Source of the DNA: Planctomycetaceae bacterium
GTDB taxonomy: Bacteria; Planctomycetota; Planctomycetia; Planctomycetales; Planctomycetaceae
NCBI GenBank assembly: GCA_021732995.1
Contig: JAKFWA010000121.1
Span: forward strand, 1 to 45,266
Length of the DNA: 45,266 bases
Direction of reading: 5' to 3'
Shown: piece after piece, positions 1 to 8,574 of the stretch
How the letters are laid out: each line of letters starts with the position of its first letter
How positions within the stretch are numbered: position 1 is the first letter of the stretch
Notes under the pieces: generated by a model
The model's database searches: none
What the model was told of the DNA's origin: nothing
The model's input: only the letters and a program-made list of their open reading frames with translations
Position numbers and translations under genes: made by a program

Positions 1-167
1 CCGACCAAGCTCATCCGTCGCCCGTTTCCTGCGTGACGAGCGGTCGATTTTTCCGGCCCAGATCACAACGCAGCCCGACAACAAGAGCCACGCTCCGCTC
101 TGCCCCACAACACACTTCAGCAAATCTCAGCAGCTTCGATCTGCAGACTGCTTGCCAAGGACTGTTC

Positions 168-2078
168 ATGAGCAGCTTTACCAATCGAGTTGGCGTCGTC
201 CTCACCGCACTGGTTGTTAGCTGTGTGGGTTGGCAAGCCGCTCAGGAGATTCAGGCGACCAACGAGAATCTGCACGCTCAAGACACTCGACCTGCCGGAC
301 CACCAGGCGGCGCGCCGCAAGGCGGAGCACCCTTCGGTCCGCCGCGTATGGCCGATTTCGATCCTGTCTTTCGAGCACTCGACACCAACAAAGATGGCGA
401 GATCTCCAGTGAAGAGATCGCCGCCGCCGCGAAGTCCCTGCAGGGATTGGACAAGAACAAAGACGGTCAACTGACAGCGGACGAGTTCACTCCCAGCTTC
501 GGTGGTATGGGTGGTCCCGGCTTCGGTCCGCCGATGCAGCAGGAGATCAAGCTGCTCGCCAAGTTTGATGACGACAAAGACGGCATCCTGAACAAGGCCG
601 AGCGTGCCAAAGCTCGCGAAGATATCAAGAATCGTCCGGCTGGCGGCTTCGGTCCGGGTGGTCGTCCCGGCGGCGGTTTCCCCGGCGGACCAGGTGGTGG
701 ACCAGGTTTCGGCGGACCCGGCGGTCGCGGGGAAGAAACCAAGCCCGGTCCCAAGGTCTCTCCTGCCGACGTCAAGAACTTCCCGGAGGCGGACCTCTAT
801 GAACCGACCGTGCTGCGGACCCTCTTCATCGAGTTTGAAAACTCCGATTGGGAATCTGAACTGGAAGCGTTTCACAACTCGGACGTGGAAGTGCCTGCCA
901 CGCTGACAGTCGACGGCAAAAAGTATCCGAATGTCGGCCTTCACTTCCGTGGCATGTCGTCGTACGGCATGGTCCGCGCCGGTCAGAAGCGATCGCTCAA
1001 TCTGTCACTGGACGTGGTTGATTCGAAGCAACGCCTGCTCGGCTACAAGACACTGAACCTGCTGAATGCTCACGAGGATTCTTCGTTCCTGAGCACCGTG
1101 CTCTATTCGCATATCGCCCGCAAATACATGCCGGCGCCGAAGGCGAACTTTGTGAAGGTCGTTATCAATGGTGAAAGCTGGGGCGTGTATGCCAACGTGC
1201 AGCAATTCAATAAGGAGTTCCTGGCCGAGAATTATAAATCCGCCAAAGGCACGCGCTGGAAGGTCAGAGGCAGTCCGGCGGGCGGTGGAGGACTGGATTA
1301 CATCAGCGACAACATTGCGGACTACGAACGCCGCTATGAAATGAAGTCCGGCGACAGCGACAAGGCCTGGAAGGCGCTGATCAGCCTGTGCAAGACGCTC
1401 AAGGATACTCCCACGGAAGAACTCGAAGCGGCCCTCAAGCCGATTCTGGATATCGATAGTCTGCTGTGGTTCCTGGCTCTCGACGTGAGCCTCATCAACA
1501 ACGATGGCTACTGGGTGCGAGCCAGTGACTACAGCATCTTCCGTGATGAGAAGGGTGTGTTCCACATCCTGCCTCACGACATGAACGAAGCCCTGCACGG
1601 CATGATGGGTGGACCCGGAATGGGCGGCCCTGGTATGGGTGGTCCCGGCGGTGGACGAGGTGGCTTCGGGCCGGGCGGCTTCGGCGGCGGCGGCTTTGGT
1701 CCTCCGGACGGTGGTGCTCGAACTGCTCCGGCCGAACTGGATCCGCTGGTCGGACTCGAAGACGCTCGCAAGCCACTGCGCAGCCGAATCCTGTCAGTTC
1801 CAGCCTGGCGAGCTCTCTACCTGCAGCACGTCCGCCAGATTGCTGAAGAGTCTCTAGACTGGAAAAATCTAGGGCCGGTGGTCGCTCAGTACCGCTCGCT
1901 GATCGAACCAGAAATCGCCATCGACACGCGCAAGCTGTCGTCCTTGGCCGCGTTCCAACGAGCCACCGCCGACAACCCGACAGCCGAAGACCGACCTCAA
2001 GGCCGCCCGTCACTTGCTTTGCGCGAGTTTGCTGACCAGCGTCGAGCCTACCTGCTGAAGACAACCGCTCCCAAATAA
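168..2078 (+). CDS. Secreted CotH-like protein with three EF-hands
   Basis: A 636-residue exported protein. The ATG at 168 is chosen because it is followed at once by a signal-like hydrophobic segment (residues 8-26); the frame stays open further upstream. Three EF-hand loops are visible at residues 72-83, 95-106 and 134-145 (Asp-x-Asn/Asp-x-Asp-Gly with a final Glu), so calcium binding is likely. A Gly/Pro-rich linker (about 155-190) leads into a CotH-type kinase-like fold from about residue 215, with an RGMSSYG stretch and a candidate nucleotide-binding Lys274 in GQKRSLNL. The later NNDGY and HDMNEA motifs fit the CotH catalytic region. A second Gly/Met/Pro-rich tract (about 478-518) interrupts the fold straight after HDMNEA. 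CotH proteins phosphorylate spore-coat proteins in Bacillus; the substrate here is unknown. The family call is firm, kinase activity is inferred. Confidence 0.82.
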   Translation: MSSFTNRVGVVLTALVVSCVGWQAAQEIQATNENLHAQDTRPAGPPGGAPQGGAPFGPPRMADFDPVFRALDTNKDGEISSEEIAAAAKSLQGLDKNKDGQLTADEFTPSFGGMGGPGFGPPMQQEIKLLAKFDDDKDGILNKAERAKAREDIKNRPAGGFGPGGRPGGGFPGGPGGGPGFGGPGGRGEETKPGPKVSPADVKNFPEADLYEPTVLRTLFIEFENSDWESELEAFHNSDVEVPATLTVDGKKYPNVGLHFRGMSSYGMVRAGQKRSLNLSLDVVDSKQRLLGYKTLNLLNAHEDSSFLSTVLYSHIARKYMPAPKANFVKVVINGESWGVYANVQQFNKEFLAENYKSAKGTRWKVRGSPAGGGGLDYISDNIADYERRYEMKSGDSDKAWKALISLCKTLKDTPTEELEAALKPILDIDSLLWFLALDVSLINNDGYWVRASDYSIFRDEKGVFHILPHDMNEALHGMMGGPGMGGPGMGGPGGGRGGFGPGGFGGGGFGPPDGGARTAPAELDPLVGLEDARKPLRSRILSVPAWRALYLQHVRQIAEESLDWKNLGPVVAQYRSLIEPEIAIDTRKLSSLAAFQRATADNPTAEDRPQGRPSLALREFADQRRAYLLKTTAPK

Positions 2079-2219
2079 ACCAACTTGCAACACGGCGAAC
2101 TGGTGAATCGCGGGCCTAGGCGCCATCGACTGCGGAACAACATCATTGCGATGCTCGGACTTACATTCTGAGCAGACGCAATGATACTTCTTCAGGAGTT
2201 GGTAGTTTCGCCACGCATC

Positions 2220-3302
2220 ATGAAGCAGAACCTCTTGGCAATCGGTGCGGGCGTAGCGGCGTTTGTGATTGCGTTTGCCGCTACGAAGGGGTGGAACACG
2301 CAGCAAGCCGAGCGTGACATTCGTGAAACAGAAGCAAGCCAGACGGCTGACGCGACGCCGGCGACAACCGCATCAGGCATGGTCAGGCTGGCCGGTGGCG
2401 AGTTTACGATGGGCACCAATTCAGACCTCGGTTGACCTGACGAGAAGCCGGCGCATCGCGTCCGTGTCGATGGATTCTGGATCGACGAAACCGAAGTCAC
2501 CAATGCGCAGTTTGGTGAGTTCATCTCAGCGACCGGGTACGTGACGACAGCAGAGAAGGTGCCGACCGTCGAAGAGATTCTTGCGCAGTCTCCACCGGGG
2601 ACACCGCCGCCACCGAAGGAGAAGTTGGTGGCAGGATCGCTCGTCTTCACCATGACCGACGAACCGGTGGACCTCAAGAACTATGCGGAGTGGTGGACGT
2701 GGACCCCGGGCGCGAATTGGAAACATCCGGAAGGACCGGACAGCAATCTGGAAGGTCGCGATGATCATCCGGTCGTGCAGGTGTCGTGGGATGATGCCGT
2801 CGCGTTTGCCAAGTGGGCGGGTAAACGACTGCCGACCGAGGCCGAGTGGGAGTTCGCGGCGCGCGGTGGATTGATCGACAAGCCCTATGCCTGGGGTGAT
2901 GACCCTCCGAGCGACACCCACATCTTTGCCAACATCTGGCAAGGCAAGTTTCCGCATACCAATTTGAAGGCCGATGGCTTCGTTCGCACGGCTCCCGTTC
3001 GATCGTTCAAGGCGAACGGCTTTGGCTTGTTCGACATGGCGGGCAACGTGTGGGAATGGTGCGCCGATGCCTACGACCACGATGCCTATTTACGCCGTTC
3101 CGATAAGGGTGTCGCCGCCAATCCAAAGGTCGAACAGAGCTTCGATCCACGGAACCCACGATCAGCGAGCCGAACCCAGCGTGGAGGTTCATTTTTGTGC
3201 AATGATGTGTATTGTTCACGCTATCGGCCTAGTGCGCGGCATGGATTGTCGCCCGACACCGGTATGTCGCACGTCGGATTTCGATGTGCGAAGTCTTTGT
3301 GA
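2220..3302 (+). pseudogene. Formylglycine-generating enzyme (SUMF1/EgtB family), interrupted by an in-frame TGA
   Basis: The reading frame from ATG 2220 to TGA 3300-3302 would encode 360 residues but contains a TGA at 2433-2435 (codon 72). There is no frameshift: the family signature continues in the same frame (PDEKPAHRV, then DGFWIDETEVTNAQF). Residues 1-25 form a signal or membrane anchor. The C-terminus has the paired active-site cysteines of true formylglycine-generating enzymes (Cys327 and Cys332 in FLCNDVYC) and the GFRC ending. Such enzymes oxidise the Cys of CxPxR or CxAxR sulfatase motifs to formylglycine. The next gene is a sulfatase of exactly that type. TGG (Trp) to TGA is the simplest origin of the stop. 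Alternatives are sequencing error, readthrough, or re-initiation giving an N-truncated protein from about 2541. No convincing SECIS hairpin is seen after the TGA. Confidence 0.85.
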
Positions 3303-3307
3303 CGTAG

Positions 3308-3350
3308 CGGATGCGTCTCGCATCCGACACCCCGACGCGAGACGCGTCGG
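3308..3350. repeat. Twin short hairpins between the two sulfatase-system genes
   Basis: Two perfect 8-3-8 palindromes lie 5 nt apart. The first is CGGATGCG-TCT-CGCATCCG (3308-3326). The second is CCGACGCG-AGA-CGCGTCGG (3332-3350). Their centres, GCGTCTCGC and GCGAGACGC, are reverse complements, so the pair could also fold as one larger structure or as kissing loops. It sits just after the stop of the formylglycine-generating enzyme, and no T-run follows either stem, so it is not a classic terminator. A similar TCT-loop hairpin is at 38470-38488. Confidence 0.8.
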
Positions 3351-3388
3351 CCACGAAAGAGTCGAACCCATTTCCAGTGGAGGCATCT

Positions 3389-5260
3389 ATGAAGTTCACA
3401 ATGCCGCTTCAAACTTTGGCGGTACTCGCGGTGGGAACTGTGCTCGGCTTCGTGGCCGCATCAGGCGCACCGCGAACTGCTGCACAAGCCGAGTCGACTC
3501 GGCCTGCGGAACGCTCCGTCATTGACCCGACAACTAAGAGCGCGACAGGCCACGAACAGACGGCTCAGGCGCCCTGCTGCGACACGAAACTCGATCGCAC
3601 GCTGGCTTTGGCTGACGTCTCCGCGGAAGAGAAGGCTGTTTTGCTGGCTCAAGCTGACAAGGGAGCTAAGGCAGAAACGAAAGCAGGCAAGAAGCCGAAC
3701 ATTCTCGTCCTCTGGGGCGATGACATCGGCATCAGCAATATCAGTGCCTACAGCGATGGCCTGATGGGCTATGAGACTCCTCACATCGACCGCATCGCCA
3801 AAGAGGGGCTTCGCTTCCTGCACTACTACGGCGAGCAATCGTGTACCGCAGGCCGAGCGGCATTTCTCACCGGACAGCACGGTATTCGCACGGGTTTGAC
3901 CAAGGTCGGATTTCCTGGCGCGCCGATGGGCATGAGCCAGCTCGATCCTAGCATCGGTGGATTGCTTAAGAGCCTGGGTTATTCCACCGCCCAGTTCGGC
4001 AAGAACCACGTCGGCGACCGGAACCCGTCGTTACCTACCGTGAATGGGTTCGATGAATTCTACGGCAACCTTTACCACCTCAACGCCGAGGAAGAGCCCG
4101 AGCTTCCCGACTATCCGAAAGACCCCGCTTACATTGCGAAGTTTGGCCCGCGCGGCGTGCTGAAGTGCAAGGCCACCGACAAAGACGATGCCGCCGTCGA
4201 TCCGCGCTTCGGCAAGGTCGGTAAGCAGACTATCGAAGACACGGGCGCACTGACCAAGAAACGCATGGAGACGATCGACGACGAAACGTCGGCTGCGGCC
4301 ATCGACTACATGAAGCGTCAGAAGGCGGCCGACAAACCATTCTTCTGCTGGTTCAACGCCACTCGTATGCATCTGCGGACCCACGTCCGCAAGGAGCATC
4401 GCGGCCGCTACAAGCACGGCGACAGCGAATACGTCGACGGCATGATCGAGCACGATGAGACCATCGGAACGATTCTCAAGGCGCTCGACGACATGGGAAT
4501 CGCCAATGACACCATCGTTGTGTATTCCAGCGACAACGGCCCGCACATGAATACCTGGCCGGACGGAGCGATGACCCACTTTCGCTCAGAGAAGAACACG
4601 AACTGGGAAGGGGCCTTCCGCGTCCCTTGTTTGGTCCGCTGGCCTGGTGTCATCAAGCCTGGCACTGTCACCAACGAACTGATGAGTCACAACGACTGGG
4701 TGCCAACGCTGTGTGCCATAGCGGGTGAATCCGACATCATCGGAAAATGCAAAAAGGGCTACATGGCCAATGGGACGACCTACAAGGTGCATCTCGATGG
4801 CTACGACCAGTCAGCCTTCTTGCGCAACGTGACCGGCACTGCCGCGAACAACAATGGAACGAAGAGCCCCCGCGACAAGTTCTTCTACACCGACGACGAC
4901 GGCCTGCTCGTGGGGATGCGACAGGGTGACTACAAGTATGTTTTCGCCGAGCAGCGGCTAGCTGGCACGATGGGTGTGTGGGCCGAGCCGTTTACGAAAC
5001 TCCGCCTGCAGAAGATGTTCAATCTCTTTCAGGATCCCTTCGAGCGAGCGGACTTCACGTCAAACACCTATTGGGACTGGATCATGAACCACGTCGGCAG
5101 CATCTACGGCATGAATGAAGAGGTGTTTGCATTCGCCGCGACGTTTAAGGCGTTCCCGCCGCGTTCGATTCCGCCGAGCTTCAATCCGGCGACAGTGATG
5201 GAAGAGACCATCAACGACATCCGAGACGCCCGGAAGCGAGCAGCAGAAACGCCGAAATAG
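3389..5260 (+). CDS. Exported sulfatase, Cys type
   Basis: A 623-residue sulfatase. The ATG at 3389 follows GGAGG (3379-3383) by 5 nt and begins a signal peptide (residues 1-33). After a low-complexity linker the alkaline-phosphatase-like fold starts near residue 103, with the metal-binding Asp pair at 111-112 (WGDDIG). The maturation motif is Cys152-Thr-Ala-Gly-Arg156, which fits CxAxR, so the enzyme should need conversion of Cys152 to formylglycine. Later motifs SSDNGPH and the Lys in SEKNTNWEG fit the remaining metal and sulfate ligands. The upstream gene is a formylglycine-generating enzyme. The domain is closest in feel to arylsulfatase A-type sequences; the natural substrate (sulfated polysaccharide or sulfate ester) cannot be told. 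Confidence 0.92.
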   Translation: MKFTMPLQTLAVLAVGTVLGFVAASGAPRTAAQAESTRPAERSVIDPTTKSATGHEQTAQAPCCDTKLDRTLALADVSAEEKAVLLAQADKGAKAETKAGKKPNILVLWGDDIGISNISAYSDGLMGYETPHIDRIAKEGLRFLHYYGEQSCTAGRAAFLTGQHGIRTGLTKVGFPGAPMGMSQLDPSIGGLLKSLGYSTAQFGKNHVGDRNPSLPTVNGFDEFYGNLYHLNAEEEPELPDYPKDPAYIAKFGPRGVLKCKATDKDDAAVDPRFGKVGKQTIEDTGALTKKRMETIDDETSAAAIDYMKRQKAADKPFFCWFNATRMHLRTHVRKEHRGRYKHGDSEYVDGMIEHDETIGTILKALDDMGIANDTIVVYSSDNGPHMNTWPDGAMTHFRSEKNTNWEGAFRVPCLVRWPGVIKPGTVTNELMSHNDWVPTLCAIAGESDIIGKCKKGYMANGTTYKVHLDGYDQSAFLRNVTGTAANNNGTKSPRDKFFYTDDDGLLVGMRQGDYKYVFAEQRLAGTMGVWAEPFTKLRLQKMFNLFQDPFERADFTSNTYWDWIMNHVGSIYGMNEEVFAFAATFKAFPPRSIPPSFNPATVMEETINDIRDARKRAAETPK

Positions 5261-5462
5261 AGTCGGCGAATACCCGGATAAATGTTGACATTAACTGTTT
5301 GAGCATTAAGCGGAGCGCTGGGTGGCATCGGTTGCCCGGATTCGGTCTGCCGGGGTCACCCACGACGTTCCGCAGTTCGGCGTGATTTGAGTCGCGTCGG
5401 CAGGGCGCGGACCCGGCAAAACTTGCGCGGCAAATATCGTTGTTCGGTAAATCCGCGATGGG

Positions 5463-5639
5463 ATGCCGCCACCGTGGGTCTATGAAGGCACTGACGGAGT
5501 CTTGATCCTGTTCAACGGCGTGACACGCGCCACTCGAACTGCGAAGCTCGTTCCTGGCCAGTTGATCCGAGTGGAAGTCGTCGGCAAACTCGCCCGAGCG
5601 TTCGCATCAGAACCGAGAATTGGAGACCTGCTCCCATGA
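5463..5639 (+). CDS. Small hypothetical protein, coupled to the next gene
   Basis: A 58-residue reading frame beginning MPPPWVYEGTDGVLILFNG and ending at a TGA that overlaps the next ATG as ATGA (5636-5639). The overlap suggests translational coupling, and this supports the frame being real despite its size. Composition is ordinary, with alternating hydrophobic stretches (LIRVEVVGKL) that suggest a small beta-rich domain. No family is recognised. No strong ribosome binding site is visible before 5463, so an alternative upstream start cannot be excluded, although an in-frame TAA at 5448-5450 limits it. Confidence 0.5.
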   Translation: MPPPWVYEGTDGVLILFNGVTRATRTAKLVPGQLIRVEVVGKLARAFASEPRIGDLLP

Positions 5640-5938
5640 AATCAGAACTTCAACAGGAAGCCCTGTCGGTGCTATCCGAGATTTGGTCGTTGTCACCGGA
5701 TGCTCGACTGGGACAAATCTTCGATCTCCTCGGCTTCATGGGCGACATCCAGGTTGGGCATGGGTTGGGCTACATCGAAGACGATGAACTCCTGGCGGTC
5801 ATGTATCGCCACCGCGCGGAACTTCTCGCCCGAATCCAAGGCACGCTAGATCAGCAACTGCCGCCCACAAGCGCCGCCGTCTCAGTTTCGGGGAGCTCCA
5901 CAATCGCAGAATCCGCGACAGCTTCTGTGAAGGCATAG
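5636..5938 (+). CDS. Small hypothetical protein
   Basis: A 100-residue protein preceded by GGAG (about 5623-5626) at suitable spacing and overlapping the small upstream gene by ATGA. Residues 1-75 look like an amphipathic helical domain (LQQEALSVLSEIW, then DLLGFMGDIQVGHGLGYIEDDEL). The last 25 residues are a Ser/Ala/Thr-rich tail. The central part resembles small planctomycete proteins of unknown function, but I cannot name a family. There is no signal peptide or membrane segment, so it is probably cytoplasmic. Confidence 0.65.
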   Translation: MKSELQQEALSVLSEIWSLSPDARLGQIFDLLGFMGDIQVGHGLGYIEDDELLAVMYRHRAELLARIQGTLDQQLPPTSAAVSVSGSSTIAESATASVKA

Positions 5939-6079
5939 CAACGCACATTCAAGACGAATGATCGCCCAGCGAAGGTGAATGCAAATCAAAACAGGCGGTG
6001 CCTGATGGTCCGTGCGGCTTACGTTGAGCGGCATGAATTCATGCGGTGTAGTTGCGGGCCGTCCGCAACGAGACGCAGT

Positions 6080-7489
6080 TCAATCCCACCACCAGATGGA
6101 GTCGTCTGTCGGCACGGCGGACTTGTCGCGGGTGGCTTCGATGTCGGAGGCTTGAGCGGTTTCTTTGGGGACTGTCCTCAGCGTTTGGAAAGGCTTCACT
6201 TCGACTCCGCCAATCAGGGCCAGCATCAGTTGGCCGGAGCGTCTCCAGTTGCCGATCGAGGCGACTCGTTTGGGAACGCGAGTGGTCGCGACCGGTGCTC
6301 GTTCGGCATCCAGGAACAGGTCCATCGACCAGTTTGTTTTCTCGGCCAGGCGTTCGGAACGAATCAGCGCGCCGAGGATCGCCAGATCGACGACGTTCTG
6401 CAGCTCGGCAAAGACGGGCGATGCGGCGGCCAGCTTCTCGTAGTTGTCTGTGATCTGCTGAGCGAACTTTTGTGATGACGTTTTTGCTGCCGCCGAACGC
6501 TGGCCTGAGGCGGCGATGAACTCGTCCTGCGAGAGCAATTGAACTCGCTGACCGACCAAGCGGAAGACGCTGCGATCGGTGTTAGTCTGCAACGCATCGT
6601 ACTGAGGTGTGAACCACCAGCGCTGATACAGCGTCTCGCCGGGACGTTGTAGATCGAGCGCGCTCTTGATGCCGGGTACTCGCGCCTGGTCCGCTCCCAC
6701 GGCCATCAGCTTCAGGCGATAGTCGGCTTCGACCAGCACCTGAGCCAGATGCGTATCAGCGGGCACGCCCTGCACGGTCACAAGCTGCTGGCCCACAATG
6801 CGGGTGAGTTCCTGATAACGCTGCCCGATCGCGGCCACCGTGGCGGCTCCATTGTTCTGCTTGGACGCCGCCACCATTTGAGCCAGTTTTTCGGGCTCGG
6901 GATCAATCGAGCACCCAATCTGCCGGTCATCGCGCGTGCTGCGTAATGCGACGAGCAGATCATCCAACCGCAGCGGCGGTCGCCCATTCGTCACGCCCAC
7001 CACGCGACCCACAGAATTCGCCGCGAAACCTTCCGCTGGCCCGGCAATCACCAGATCGCCGGTCTGCGGATAGATAAACAGGTAATCTATGCGCTGCAGT
7101 CCGGCGAGAAAGTTGGCCTCGCTGGGCACGTGACGGTTCTCTTCCGCAAACTTGCGACAAAACTTTTCGAGGCGCGGCAACGACACCTTACGCAACGGCG
7201 CTGACCGATTGAGGTCCTTGCTCAAGGTCTGCTTCGCAACCGCTTCCAGTCGCTTCAAGGACAGCTTGTCGGTGCCCTCGACGGTGGTGATGGCGGATAT
7301 CAGGCCGCTGGCATCAATGGCGATGCCGCCTTGCCCGTTGCCACCCTGGCCGTTTCCTCCCTGATTGTTGCCGCCTTGATTCCCGCCCTGGTTGCCTCCA
7401 CCTGCAATCTGAGCAGGCAGTTCGGCCACGATGACCAGCGACCAGAGGCAGCACAGCGCACAGCTCACGAGATACCGACAAGCAAACAT
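6080..7489 (-). CDS. Secreted DUF1598-like protein
   Basis: A 469-residue exported protein. The start at 7489 has AAGGGAG just upstream and opens a signal peptide (residues 1-27, ending near LPAQIAG). A Gly/Asn/Gln repeat tract follows (about 29-54, units of GGNQ/GGNGQ). The rest has the feel of planctomycete DUF1598 proteins, including VVGVTNGRPPLRLDDLL and RQIGCSIDPEPEKL. No catalytic residues are known for this family. It is followed 48 bp downstream on the map, upstream in transcription, by a secreted creatininase-like gene on the same strand, so the two may share a transcript. The DUF1598 name is from memory of family sequence features. Confidence 0.7.
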   Translation of the reverse strand: MFACRYLVSCALCCLWSLVIVAELPAQIAGGGNQGGNQGGNNQGGNGQGGNGQGGIAIDASGLISAITTVEGTDKLSLKRLEAVAKQTLSKDLNRSAPLRKVSLPRLEKFCRKFAEENRHVPSEANFLAGLQRIDYLFIYPQTGDLVIAGPAEGFAANSVGRVVGVTNGRPPLRLDDLLVALRSTRDDRQIGCSIDPEPEKLAQMVAASKQNNGAATVAAIGQRYQELTRIVGQQLVTVQGVPADTHLAQVLVEADYRLKLMAVGADQARVPGIKSALDLQRPGETLYQRWWFTPQYDALQTNTDRSVFRLVGQRVQLLSQDEFIAASGQRSAAAKTSSQKFAQQITDNYEKLAAASPVFAELQNVVDLAILGALIRSERLAEKTNWSMDLFLDAERAPVATTRVPKRVASIGNWRRSGQLMLALIGGVEVKPFQTLRTVPKETAQASDIEATRDKSAVPTDDSIWWWD

Positions 7490-7537
7490 GACGACTCCCT
7501 TTCGCGGCGGCGCGCTGCGACTTCTCCACTCACTTCG

Positions 7538-8371
7538 CTATCTCTTGGCAGAGGCAGCCTTGATCGCGGCAACAGCCTTGTCCGTGCGATAGTCGAGGAT
7601 GCGACGACCCCATTCCACGGTTTTCTCCTGCGGTGCCAGATCAACCCCATTGATGCGGAACTTGCCCGCCTTGATGCGCTGCTCAGTGCGGATGGTCTTG
7701 GGATCGATCGACAGCAGTTGAGCACTCATGCCGAAATCATCGTGCAGGCCTTCCGGCTCCTGGCGGATGCCTTGCGATTCCAGCCAGCCAGTGATGTTCC
7801 CGTAGTTGTAGAATTCGGGGACATAAATGACCTGCGGCTGGCCGCCCCATTTCTTGTTGAGATTCTCAGCGACGGCCTTCATGCCCGGCTGGTTGCCGCC
7901 GCTGTCACCCAGCAGAATGATCCGCTTGAAGCCGGTCGTCTTAAAGCTGGCGCAGATGTCGGTCAGCATGGCTTGAAAGGTCTCTTCGCGCAGGCTGATC
8001 GAACCGGGGTACTTCATGTGCAGCGACGGCGGATCGATGTCGCCTTCAGGCACATAGGCCACGATCGGAGCGACCAGCGTCTTGCCGAGCTTCTTCGCAA
8101 TGAGCTGCGTAGCTCCCTTGAGCACATAGTTGTGCTTGCCGGTGACGATGTACGGACCGTTCTGCTCAATGCCGCCGGTGGCGATAATGACGGTGTCGGT
8201 CCCGGTCGCCATCACGTCGCGTACTTCCATCCACGTGAGGTCTTCGAGGAACACTGTCTCCACCGCTTCAATCGGTCGAGGAGTTTTGGGATCGGGAGCG
8301 ACAGGATCGGGGATCGCAGTCAGAGCCAGAGGCAACAGCAACGCAGGAACGGAGAGAGCGCGCCACAGCAT
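7538..8371 (-). CDS. Exported creatininase-family protein with altered metal site
   Basis: A 277-residue protein with a signal peptide (residues 1-20); AGGAG precedes the start. The creatininase/creatinine amidohydrolase fold is shown by GGIEQNGPY (66-74), YPGSISLREETF (about 121-132) and LGDSGGNQ (154-161). In classical members the corresponding motifs are EQHGPHLP..TD and GHGGN, whose His and Asp bind the two metals. Here the first His is Asn71, the Asp position reads GKHN (His80), and GHGGN is DSGGN. The family Glu69 is kept. I recall the QNGP...GKHN form in other exported members, so it may be a subfamily with a different metal site. Substrate unknown. Probably co-transcribed with the DUF1598-like gene. 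Confidence 0.82.
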   Translation of the reverse strand: MLWRALSVPALLLPLALTAIPDPVAPDPKTPRPIEAVETVFLEDLTWMEVRDVMATGTDTVIIATGGIEQNGPYIVTGKHNYVLKGATQLIAKKLGKTLVAPIVAYVPEGDIDPPSLHMKYPGSISLREETFQAMLTDICASFKTTGFKRIILLGDSGGNQPGMKAVAENLNKKWGGQPQVIYVPEFYNYGNITGWLESQGIRQEPEGLHDDFGMSAQLLSIDPKTIRTEQRIKAGKFRINGVDLAPQEKTVEWGRRILDYRTDKAVAAIKAASAKR

Positions 8372-8401
8372 GATTCACTCCTGAGTGAGATTGTCGAACG
8401 T

Positions 8402-8422
8402 CGCGAGCAATGGTTGCTCGCG
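8402..8422. repeat. Perfect 9-3-9 hairpin
   Basis: CGCGAGCAA-TGG-TTGCTCGCG lies between the divergent creatininase-like and small membrane protein genes. No T-run follows on either strand. It shares the 3-nt loop geometry of the other short palindromes in this window. Confidence 0.75.
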
Positions 8423-8574
8423 GATCTACAGCCGGTGTCCCCATCGCGAGGACGGCAGGCAGAGTAGCTCAAGCGGGTGAAATCTGGAGTGCTCGGCTAA
8501 GCTGGAGCCTTCGCAAGTTGACGATCTACCACACTGCGATCTGCGTTTTACGGGCTCAACCTGGAAGGCACGCC

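Noticed and set aside
117-944. Long open frame opposite the CotH-like gene
   Set aside because: It is antisense to a well-supported gene, has no family features and lacks a ribosome binding site. It follows from the GC-rich codon pattern.
2433-2480. Selenocysteine at the TGA in the formylglycine-generating enzyme
   Set aside because: No convincing SECIS-type hairpin follows the TGA, the position is not an active-site residue, and a TGG to TGA change explains it more simply.
5285-5313. Promoter with TTGACA upstream of the small gene pair
   Set aside because: The -35 box is perfect but no -10-like hexamer occurs at 16-18 nt spacing.
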